The notes beneath the pieces are model-generated. The model saw nothing but the letters and a program-made list of their open reading frames with translations. It made no database searches and had not been told where the DNA came from. The translations under genes and the position numbers were made by a program. DNA of 64,000 nt from Desulfosporosinus sp. OT (GTDB lineage Bacteria > Bacillota > Desulfitobacteriia > Desulfitobacteriales > Desulfitobacteriaceae): the NCBI RefSeq assembly GCF_000224515.1, contig NZ_AGAF01000105.1:18964-82963 (forward strand), given 5' to 3'. Positions 8,762 to 15,123 of this stretch are shown in pieces; within the stretch, counting starts at the first letter, position 1, and every line of letters begins with the position of its first letter.

Positions 8762-9301
8762 ATATATTTCGTACACAAGTCAGGAACCGACCCGTGTCTC
8801 CCGATTCTTCCAAACCCAGTGACGCAGCATGACACGAGCGCGACGTCTTACGTAAGCGGAAAAGCAAACTTCCGTCCCCACTCCCGTCCCAGAATAACGA
8901 AATCTGTAAAAAAGACCCCAGTAAGACGGTGCACATGAATGTGCCGTCCCCCAAACACTCGTCACCTGTCACGAATCCTCAACAATCTCCAAAGCAAGAC
9001 TAAGCGTTCCCCCGAGACGCAGTATGACACGAGCGCGACGTCTTTACGTAAGCAGCCTAGCAAACTTCCGTTCAAGCGACCGACCCCAAATACGGGGCAG
9101 CGCACAAGGACGTGCGCTGCTGCCAATGCGCCAAGGATGGCGCTTTTGGCACGATAGTCTCCTGTGGAGATTATCGCCGTAGGGGGCTCTTTAAAATAAT
9201 GCTATCGCCGAAGGATGAACCCCGCTCCCTAAAGCCAGGAGTTTGAACGGTTAGTTTGCTCTGCGTCGTAAGCACCGAGCACTGTGTCAAACAAGTCCTT
9301 C
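8762..9301. repeat. Hairpin-rich spacer with a 55-bp direct repeat
   Basis: A 55-bp element at 8821-8875 recurs at 9016-9071 with a few changes; its core is CGACGTCTTACGTAAGC. Between and after the copies lie stem-loops: 8925-8948 (GACGG-bulge-CACAT / ATGTGCCGTC), 9097-9120 (perfect GCAGCGCAC / GTGCGCTGC), 9122-9150 (GCCAA..GCGCC / GGCGC..TTGGC) and 9152-9176 (CGATA..TCTCC / GGAGA..TATCG). Short open frames here have no ribosome sites and no recognisable protein. Minus-strand transcription would end at the terminator at 8729. Candidate structured RNA or degenerate REP-like element. Confidence 0.5.
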
Positions 9302-9784
9302 CTACTTTGTCAATCGGTGAATCAATTCCTCCGAGGTAAGGCCCGGCGACAAAGTAAACGCTCCTGCTCTAAACTTACTTTCTACTCCCAATTGATGAGC
9401 GACCACTAAGAAAGAATCTTTGTCCTTTATAAAGCCCTGTGCGAGTAACAATTCTGCTATCTGTTCGGAACTGGCTCCTTTTGGAACGATAAATTTCTGC
9501 TCAATTTGCGTGGAGGTTTGGGGATTAGGCGATTGACCTTGCGATGGTTGAGTCGATGCTGGAGGTTGAATAGCTGCAGAAGGTTGAGGCTCTGAAAGGG
9601 AATCGGTTTGTTTCGCCCCCGCTACGAAAGGCTGAGTTGTTGTTTGCTGCTTAGCGAGGGATGCAGAAGATGTTTCTTGCGATCCTACCGCTTGTCCCTG
9701 CAATGGAGTGATAACCAAAGCCAACATCGCACTCAAAATAAGCCCTGAACCCAAACCTAGCCAATAGGAACGCGTAACTTTCAT
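9302..9784 (-). CDS. Membrane-anchored protein with MltG/YceG LysM-like domain
   Basis: 160 residues. An N-terminal anchor (about 8-30) is followed by a low-complexity Ser/Thr/Gln/Pro linker (about 33-95) and a C-terminal domain IVPKGASSEQIAELLLAQGF ... FTLSPGLTSEELIHRLTK, which resembles the N-terminal LysM-like part of endolytic transglycosylase MltG. The MltG catalytic domain is absent, so it may bind peptidoglycan rather than cut it. The ATG overlaps the stop of the upstream gene by four bases (ATGA), with GGAGG seven bases upstream. Function unknown. Confidence 0.7.
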   Translation of the reverse strand: MKVTRSYWLGLGSGLILSAMLALVITPLQGQAVGSQETSSASLAKQQTTTQPFVAGAKQTDSLSEPQPSAAIQPPASTQPSQGQSPNPQTSTQIEQKFIVPKGASSEQIAELLLAQGFIKDKDSFLVVAHQLGVESKFRAGAFTLSPGLTSEELIHRLTK

Positions 9785-10248
9785 AGAGTCCCTCCTTTGG
9801 ACTGCGTCCGCAAAACCATCCTTACTGCATCTTGACTTAGTGATAAGTGTTGGGCAATTTCATGTATCCGTTGCCCGTTGGCAGCAAGTTCCAATACTTC
9901 TTGGTATTTCGGTGAGATATGGCGTTGCTGTTCACTCTCACTGCAACTTTCTCTCTGTTCTTTGGCATTTAACCTATACAGTTTACTTTTTCCCTTACCT
10001 TCGGATACTTTATTGATTGCTTCATCAGTTTCCTTAAGGTCAACTTCTTTAAGTTCATTTTGATTAGTTCTTTGTAGTTTCTCTTCTAGAACATGAACCT
10101 GATCTTGAACTCTAAGAATTTCTCTTTTCAAATATGCAAGTCCTTTTAAAGCAGACATGGACTCTTCGCTGGGTGAACTCTGCCAGCGCCAACCCAACAA
10201 CAAAAAAATAACTCCAAGAAGAAATAAAATGATTGGTAAGATGTCCAC
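9781..10248 (-). CDS. Membrane-anchored coiled-coil protein with C-terminal HTH
   Basis: 155 residues from a GTG with GGAGG eight bases upstream. One N-terminal membrane segment (about 3-21), a charged helical region likely to form a coiled coil (about 36-65), and a C-terminal helix-turn-helix-like segment SPKYQEVLELAANGQRIHEI ... LSLSQDAVRMVL. This resembles short clostridial proteins of the DUF6115 type (recalled, not checked). It is translationally coupled to the MltG-like gene. Role unknown. Confidence 0.65.
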   Translation of the reverse strand: MDILPIILFLLGVIFLLLGWRWQSSPSEESMSALKGLAYLKREILRVQDQVHVLEEKLQRTNQNELKEVDLKETDEAINKVSEGKGKSKLYRLNAKEQRESCSESEQQRHISPKYQEVLELAANGQRIHEIAQHLSLSQDAVRMVLRTQSKGGTL

Positions 10249-10545
10249 AATTATTCCTCCTTTCCTTCAACCGTTCTGTTTTGAGTCGTAGAAGTTTTCA
10301 ACTTCTAACATTCGTGTTTGAGTCATGACAATGCTCAAACCCTGAAATCCTATTCAAGTTATGACCGGCGTAAAGCACAACTAAGACATCTACCAATTTT
10401 AAAAGACTTCTCCGCTGTGCTAACCCGTGCGAAGACAGTTTCTTCGTGTGGGCACAAGTCTAGCTTTCTTTTCATTTTTAAGTATTCGCTAAAGAAAAAT
10501 AGTTCTCCTGCAACAGTATTATTTTCCAATTACATCTTCTTTACT
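10249..10545. repeat. Spacer with small hairpins and one module B repeat
   Basis: Contains AGAAGTT/AACTTCT and GTTTGAG/CTCAAAC inverted repeats near 10290-10345 and, at about 10417-10455 on the minus strand, a diverged copy of the CGAAGACACTGTCTTCG palindromic repeat found elsewhere in the window. No gene was recognised. Confidence 0.5.
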
Positions 10546-11277
10546 TTAACTCTTGGGCCCTTCCGTTTGTTTGCTAAAATAGACACTTAAACCTTGATAA
10601 ATAGCAATAGCTAGCTTTTCTTGATACTCTGGCGTTGTTAGGAGTTGTTCTTCTTCAAGGTTTGAAAGGAAGCCAAGTTCAACGGTTACTGCTGCTTGAT
10701 GTGCTTTTTTCAAAACATATATATCTTGATTTGCCTTAATCACTCTTTTGCCATTCGTCATCTTATTCAACTCCTGCTGAATTGATTGAGCCAATAACTT
10801 GCCTTCCGGCGAATCCGAATGATAAAACGTCTGGGCGCCAGTCAGTTTTGGGTCAGGAAAACTATTGGCGTGAATGCTAATATAAACTTCAGCCTGACTG
10901 TCCATAGCAAGTTGGATACGTTGTGCTAAATCTTCTCGTTTTCGCTTTAATAGGCCCTGTGAAGTTCCTAAGTCTCTATCATCCTCGCGGACCATAATTG
11001 TCTTAGCTCCACTTTGCTGAACTAAGGCCTGTAGGCGTTTAGATACGGCCAAAGTCACATCTTTCTCTAATACCTTACCTTTACCCACAGCGCCTGGGTC
11101 CACGCCCCCGTGACCAGCATCGATCACAACAACTCTATTGCCTAAAGTCCAACTCCATATTTCTTCATCTTGCCCACGAATTCCCCATCCTAGAGCTAAC
11201 ATCATAAGAAGTGCCAGCGTAATTCCCAGAATAGCTCCCTTACGTCGCTTCAAACTTACTACCCAGATTGGTCTCAT
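10546..11277 (-). CDS. cwlD: N-acetylmuramoyl-L-alanine amidase CwlD (spore cortex)
   Basis: Amidase_3 family enzyme that, with PdaA, makes muramic delta-lactam in the spore cortex. An N-terminal membrane anchor (about 15-34) precedes the catalytic domain: VVVIDAGHGGVDPGAVG (first zinc His), LEKDVTLAVSKRL (zinc Glu), VYISIHANSF (zinc His) and VTVELGFLSN (catalytic Glu). The ATG at 11275-11277 is chosen because GGAGG is nine bases upstream; the ATG two codons earlier is too close. About 243 residues. Adjacent to rpsI as in Bacillus. A SigE-like promoter is just upstream. Confidence 0.92.
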   Translation of the reverse strand: MRPIWVVSLKRRKGAILGITLALLMMLALGWGIRGQDEEIWSWTLGNRVVVIDAGHGGVDPGAVGKGKVLEKDVTLAVSKRLQALVQQSGAKTIMVREDDRDLGTSQGLLKRKREDLAQRIQLAMDSQAEVYISIHANSFPDPKLTGAQTFYHSDSPEGKLLAQSIQQELNKMTNGKRVIKANQDIYVLKKAHQAAVTVELGFLSNLEEEQLLTTPEYQEKLAIAIYQGLSVYFSKQTEGPKS

Positions 11278-11309
11278 TCGCATCCGCCTCCCCCAGTCTA
11301 TTCCGTCTT

Positions 11310-11338
11310 ACCTTATGGGGGAGACCTTCGGAATATGC
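11310..11338 (-). promoter_or_regulatory. SigE-like promoter for cwlD
   Basis: Minus strand -35 GCATATT (11332-11338), 14-bp spacer, -10 CATAAGGT (11310-11317), compared with the SigE pattern KMATATT-N14/15-CATACANT. It is 33 bp before the cwlD start. cwlD is SigE-dependent in Bacillus subtilis, so mother-cell expression is plausible. Confidence 0.45.
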
Positions 11339-11397
11339 ATTTGGCTTGTCAAAAAAGTACAAGAAAAAAATTAAGTACATAAACAATACTTTGCTTG

Positions 11398-11557
11398 CAC
11401 CCACACGAAGACACTGTCTTCGCACGTATTAACCCTTCTTGCAGACACTGTCTTAGCACGTATCCGCCTACTTGTTAGCCTCGGCGAACGCGACTGCCGT
11501 AGTTAACTTATGCGCTGGCCAAGACTCGAACAGGACGTTCGAGGTTAGAGCATCGCC
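11398..11557 (+). repeat. Modular palindromic repeat (modules B and A)
   Basis: Module B palindrome CGAAGACACTGTCTTCG at 11406-11422 with tail CACGTATTAACCCTTCTTG, a second degenerate B copy at 11441-11460, and module A at 11508-11557 (GCGCTGGCCAAGACT, then the hairpin CTCGAAC / GTTCGAG, then GTTAGAGCATCGCC). The same modules occur at 45365-45635, 49488-49578 and 59337-59474. Confidence 0.7.
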
Positions 11558-11578
11558 ATGGATGGCTAGACTAGTACT

Positions 11579-11619
11579 GAAAGACCGCCCCACAGCAAGG
11601 GCGGTCTTTCGTCTTTTTC
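11579..11619 (+). terminator. Plus-strand terminator with no assigned gene
   Basis: Perfect 12-bp stem GAAAGACCGCCC (11579-11590) / GGGCGGTCTTTC (11599-11610) with an 8-base loop, followed by GTCTTTTTC on the plus strand. No plus-strand gene lies upstream for more than 11 kb, so it may end an unrecognised plus-strand RNA. Confidence 0.75.
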
Positions 11620-11722
11620 ATGTTGTTTATATCTAATTAAGATCTTCTGCTCTTAGAATACAATAGAGTTGTAGATATTTAAGGATGAATATGTCAAGAA
11701 TTGATTAAGAATTTCAACCTGG

Positions 11723-11758
11723 ATAAAAAAAGATCCCCACCGTGATGGGAATCTTTTT
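11723..11758 (-). terminator. Terminator after the 39-codon small gene
   Basis: Minus strand AAAAAGATTCCC / GGGGATCTTTTTTT stem with a short loop and T-run, ten bases after the stop of the small open frame at 11768-11887. The plus strand also has a shorter T-run, so it could work both ways. Confidence 0.7.
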
Positions 11759-11767
11759 GCAAAAAGA

Positions 11768-11887
11768 TTATTTCCCAAATAATCGCGTCCAAAAGCCACG
11801 ATTTTTAAGTTCTCTAAATTGCAGTCTTTCCTTATTCACGGGGTTTCTTAGGTCGACACTGGCCCAAACTAATTTAATTGTAATCAT
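11768..11887 (-). CDS. Small hypothetical protein, 39 residues
   Basis: ATG at 11885-11887, TAA at 11768-11770. It begins MITIKLVWASVDLRNP and ends FWTRLFGK; it is basic, with aromatic residues near the end and no membrane segment. AAGAAAGG lies directly before the ATG, too close to be an ideal ribosome site. Support for a real gene is the 30-bp inverted repeat just upstream and the terminator just downstream. I do not recognise the family. Confidence 0.45.
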   Translation of the reverse strand: MITIKLVWASVDLRNPVNKERLQFRELKNRGFWTRLFGK

Positions 11888-11899
11888 CCTTTCTTAGTC

Positions 11900-11929
11900 A
11901 TACTTATATTATGTATTACATATAAGTAT
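11900..11929. promoter_or_regulatory. 30-bp inverted repeat upstream of the small gene
   Basis: Perfect 10-bp arms ATACTTATAT (11900-11909) and ATATAAGTAT (11920-11929) around a 10-base centre, ending 12 bp before the small gene start. The AT-rich centre could hold a -10 box, so this may be an operator. Confidence 0.5.
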
Positions 11930-12186
11930 ATCCGTCCTTGTGCATTTTTAAACATGAAACATCCTCTTCCCTAACTCCCTGATAGAGACACTCTTCAACT
12001 GATATTAATCCATCATCAAATTCCATTTTCCCTTAAATCAGCTAGATTTTCTACTTATATTGCAACTAATAATATGTATTTTTATAAAGTCGTAAAACCA
12101 TTAAGAATGTCACATGGAAGGAATATCCTTTTTAATATCGAAAACCTGTATGATTTACTATTTTTAAAGAAAGAGTTGTTTAAAGA

Positions 12187-12270
12187 ATGAAATTAATTAT
12201 TATCTTAGTGTTTATCGGTATTCTACTCTCTGCCGTAAGGACATTGCCTTCAATCGACCAATACGAATAA
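12187..12270 (+). CDS. Possible 27-residue hydrophobic peptide
   Basis: Plus-strand ATG to TAA frame beginning MKLIIILVFIGILLSAVRT, which looks like a signal or membrane peptide. The upstream AAAGAAAGAG is a weak ribosome site at poor spacing. No family recognised; it could be chance. Confidence 0.25.
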   Translation: MKLIIILVFIGILLSAVRTLPSIDQYE

Positions 12271-12400
12271 CATTCTCTAGTCGATATTAAGGAGTAATTT
12301 ATTGAACAATGTATCAAGAGCGGGCTCATACACCTGTGATTGAAACAGTGCCTGTTACCGAGTCAAAATTCATAGATTTTCCCAGAGTCTTACTAAATGA
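12271..12400. other. Spacer with a well-spaced ribosome site but only a 13-codon frame
   Basis: AAGGAG seven bases before a TTG opens a frame of 13 codons ending at TGA; an overlapping ATG frame runs on into rpsI antisense. Neither matches a known protein. It may be the remnant of a plus-strand gene. Confidence 0.25.
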
Positions 12401-12401
12401 G

Positions 12402-12432
12402 AAATCCCCAAACCACAAGGGTTTGGGGATTT
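12402..12432 (-). terminator. Terminator hairpin after rpsI
   Basis: Perfect 13-bp stem AAATCCCCAAACC / GGTTTGGGGATTT with a 5-base loop, nine bases beyond the rpsI stop. The T-run is weak on the minus strand (CTCATTT) and better on the plus strand (GTATTTTC). Likely end of the large ribosomal transcript. Confidence 0.65.
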
Positions 12433-12440
12433 GTATTTTC

Positions 12441-12836
12441 TTAACGTTTGGAGAATTGGGGAGCCTTACGAGCTTTCTTCAAGCCATATTTACGACGTTC
12501 CTTCATACGTGGGTCACGCGTAAGGAAACCGGCTCTCTTAAGGCTTGGACGAAGACTGGCATCCGCCTTCAGTAAAGCACGGGCAATACCTAAGCGTATC
12601 GCACCAGCTTGACCTGTGGTGCCACCTCCGTGGGCGAGAGCGATAACATCATATTTAGCAAGCGTATCTGTAATGTTAAATGGTTGTTGCACAATCATTT
12701 CTAATGTTTTCTTGCCGAAATACTCTGCTACTTCACGCTTGTTGATGATGAATTTTCCTTCACCCGGAATTAAACGAACGCGAGCAATTGCATTTTTACG
12801 TCGTCCTGTCGCAGCATATTGTAATTGAGTTGCCAT
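12441..12836 (-). CDS. rpsI: 30S ribosomal protein S9
   Basis: 131 residues. Conserved [20 protein letters not shown] in the middle and the basic C-terminal tail ending [12 protein letters not shown], which reaches toward the P-site tRNA. It follows rplM by 23 bp in the usual L13-S9 pair. Confidence 0.97.
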   Translation of the reverse strand: MATQLQYAATGRRKNAIARVRLIPGEGKFIINKREVAEYFGKKTLEMIVQQPFNITDTLAKYDVIALAHGGGTTGQAGAIRLGIARALLKADASLRPSLKRAGFLTRDPRMKERRKYGLKKARKAPQFSKR

Positions 12837-12859
12837 GTTTTACTTCCTCCTTCCTTAAA

Positions 12860-13291
12860 CTACTGAATCGTCCAGATTTCAGGTTGTTGAGCTTGATGCG
12901 GGTGCGAATCTCCCTTGTACACATTTAACTTTGTGTACATTTGGGCGCCCAACTTGTTATGAGGAAGCATTCCCTTCACGGCATGTTCCATAGCTCGTTC
13001 AGGCATAATTTGCATTAATTTTTTATAGGGGATTTCTTTTAACCCACCAGGAAACCCTGAGTGACGACGATAGAGTTTGTCATTTAGTTTATTACCAGTT
13101 AGAACCAATTTCTCTGCATTAATAATAATGACATGATCCCCAGTATCAACATTAGGGGTAAATGTCGGTTTATGTTTACCTCTTAAGAGACGTGCTGCTT
13201 CAGTAGCAATACGACCCAAGGGGATTCCCGCAGCGTCAATGATAAACCATTTGCGCTCTTGGTTTTGCGCTTTCGCAAAAAACGTGGTCAT
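12860..13291 (-). CDS. rplM: 50S ribosomal protein L13
   Basis: 143 residues beginning [20 protein letters not shown], with the L13 core [20 protein letters not shown] and [26 protein letters not shown] lies before the ATG. First gene of the L13-S9 pair. Confidence 0.97.
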   Translation of the reverse strand: MTTFFAKAQNQERKWFIIDAAGIPLGRIATEAARLLRGKHKPTFTPNVDTGDHVIIINAEKLVLTGNKLNDKLYRRHSGFPGGLKEIPYKKLMQIMPERAMEHAVKGMLPHNKLGAQMYTKLNVYKGDSHPHQAQQPEIWTIQ

Positions 13292-13333
13292 GACTTTCCC
13301 TCCAATTTAGCAGTTTTTTGTTTTTCCTCACGC

Positions 13334-13398
13334 GCATGGGGCTCAATCATGCTTGTGGTATGCCAGGGGCATGGGGCTCAATCATAACCAAGGCATAA
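13334..13398. repeat. Heptamer-period direct repeat between truA and rplM
   Basis: GCATGGGGCTCAATCAT occurs at 13334-13350 and 13369-13385, exactly 35 bp (five heptamers) apart. Units are gcatggg, gctcaat, catgctt, gtggtat, gccaggg, gcatggg, gctcaat. It lies in the 5' leader of rplM. Confidence 0.65.
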
Positions 13399-13511
13399 AA
13401 ACTCATATTGATATTTTATTTAAATTTCTATTCTTTGTCAAGTATTTTCGTGTTTAATATTGGATATTCACTATACGATTCGATATTTGTTAATTGATAC
13501 TCGTACCTAGA

Positions 13512-14303
13512 TTAATAGTTATCCGGCAAAAGATCTCTAAAAACTTCAAATGGACTTTGTTCCGTATAATTCACATAAGCAAGAGTTAGACCATGGGCAG
13601 GCGCAATTATACGGGCCCGTTTCCGTTCTTGGCTGGCTATAATTTCTGGGATCTCTTGAGAGAGAATCCGACCTTTTCCCACATCCATTAGTGTTCCGAC
13701 CATAATACGAACCATATGGTATAGAAATCCATTCCCCACGCAAGAGACCCTAATTATACCTTTATCTTCTTTCACTTGACAACGATAAATCGTTCGTTCA
13801 AATGTCTTACTTGCTCCACCAGCCGCTGCAAAGGTTTTAAAATTATGATGTCCTTCGAATAAACTGGCTGCCGCCTGCATCTGATTTACATTTAAGGGAA
13901 TGGGCACATGAGAGGCATATAGGCGCAGAAATACATTAGGAATGCGATGGTTGTCAATCTGATAATCGTAGCGTTTCCACTTTGCTGACCACCTGGCATT
14001 AAAGTCATGCGGTACACTTTCTGCCTGAAGGATACGTATATCCCTGGGCAACAAACTGTTAAAGGCCTTCGGGATTTTTTCTTCCGGAATTCTTGCTGCT
14101 GTCATAAAGTTCACGACTTGCCCAGATGCATGCACTCCCGCATCCGTCCGACCTGCAGTAGCTAGGGTTACCTCTTCCTCGACTAATTTTTTCCATACTG
14201 CTTCTAAAGTTCCCTGAATTGTGGGACCATAAGTTTGATCCTGTCGCTGGAACCCATGATAGTTTGTTCCGTCATATGCTACTGTTAGCCTAATGTTTCT
14301 CAT
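13512..14303 (-). CDS. truA: tRNA pseudouridine(38-40) synthase
   Basis: 263 residues. Catalytic Asp is in AGRTDAGVHASGQVVNF (about 51-67); other marks are RLTVAYDGTNYHGFQRQ at the N-terminus and NGFLYHMVRIMVGTL near 190-205. It modifies the anticodon arm of tRNAs. Follows ecfT, as in other Firmicutes. Confidence 0.95.
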   Translation of the reverse strand: MRNIRLTVAYDGTNYHGFQRQDQTYGPTIQGTLEAVWKKLVEEEVTLATAGRTDAGVHASGQVVNFMTAARIPEEKIPKAFNSLLPRDIRILQAESVPHDFNARWSAKWKRYDYQIDNHRIPNVFLRLYASHVPIPLNVNQMQAAASLFEGHHNFKTFAAAGGASKTFERTIYRCQVKEDKGIIRVSCVGNGFLYHMVRIMVGTLMDVGKGRILSQEIPEIIASQERKRARIIAPAHGLTLAYVNYTEQSPFEVFRDLLPDNY

Positions 14304-14340
14304 TTGATACTTCTAGCCTCCGCTACGTATAGATTTAAGT

Positions 14341-15105
14341 CTATCTCCATACCAAAAGTAATATTCCCCAAACTCCCACAATCAGAACTCCTAAGCGATC
14401 CTTGGAAGTCTGCTCATGAAGGGTGAGGGTTCGGTAGTTGCCCGAACCATATCCTCGAGACATCAGGTTTTCAGAAAGTTCTTCTGCTCGCCTCAAACTA
14501 AGTAAAATGAGCGGTACTATGAGCTGAATTATTTCCCAGAATCGTTTAATCTTGGAGTGAGGCCACTCGCTTTTTAACAATCTAACTTTCCATATCAGGA
14601 TGGCCTCCTCCACAATAAGCGGAATAAAGCGCAGTGTTAAGGTAAGTAAAAGTGCAAAGTCCGCAGCTTTGGGTGTAATACGGATGAGCGGGTTAAAAAA
14701 ATACGCTATTCCTACCCCTTGCGCGAGAGGCATTGTTACTGCCGTATAAAGACGAGTTAATCCAAAGATCAGGGATATACGCCAAACCATGTCAACAGCT
14801 TGTGCTAAACCACCCATTGACCAATGCCCAAACCAAATGGCTCTGTTTTCTGGCCAGACCCACCCTGTCACTAGTCCATAAAACAATCCCACCCAAAAAA
14901 GGACAACTATGAGCGAACCATATATTTTAATTGGGACACGACTTAATAACACAAGTCCCAGGAGGGCAAAGGAGGTTAAGAGAAGCCCCTGCCAGCGGGT
15001 CATTGTTATTAGAAGGGACAAAATAGCTAACCCCCCGACCTTTATCCTTGGATCAAAACGGTGCAACAGGCTATTACCTGGGTAATAGAGTTCAAAAGCT
15101 TTGAT
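14341..15105 (-). CDS. ecfT: ECF transporter T component, probable AUC start
   Basis: Membrane subunit that couples the two ATPases to substrate-binding S components for vitamin and metal uptake. About six hydrophobic segments; the cytoplasmic coupling motifs include LLSLRRAEELSENLMSRGYG (about 192-213). The first canonical start in frame is a TTG at 15064-15066, giving 241 residues, but the conserved N-terminus FELYYPGNSLLHRFDPR continues upstream in frame. GGAGGG at 15112-15119 lies six bases before an ATC codon (15103-15105). No ATG, GTG or TTG exists between the preceding gene's stop and the conserved block. I therefore place the start at the ATC (254 residues). Confidence 0.8.
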   Translation of the reverse strand: MKAFELYYPGNSLLHRFDPRIKVGGLAILSLLITMTRWQGLLLTSFALLGLVLLSRVPIKIYGSLIVVLFWVGLFYGLVTGWVWPENRAIWFGHWSMGGLAQAVDMVWRISLIFGLTRLYTAVTMPLAQGVGIAYFFNPLIRITPKAADFALLLTLTLRFIPLIVEEAILIWKVRLLKSEWPHSKIKRFWEIIQLIVPLILLSLRRAEELSENLMSRGYGSGNYRTLTLHEQTSKDRLGVLIVGVWGILLLVWR

Positions 15106-15123
15106 ACTTTGCCCTCCCTCCTC

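Noticed and set aside
8679-8972. Minus-strand open frames of 60-97 codons
   Set aside because: They run through hairpins and the direct repeat, lack ribosome sites and resemble no protein.
9302-9784. Full MltG transglycosylase
   Set aside because: Only the LysM-like segment is present; the catalytic domain is missing.
11508-11557. tRNA-like T-arm in module A
   Set aside because: The reverse complement looks like a T-loop and acceptor end, but there is no D-arm or anticodon arm and the stem is a simple hairpin.
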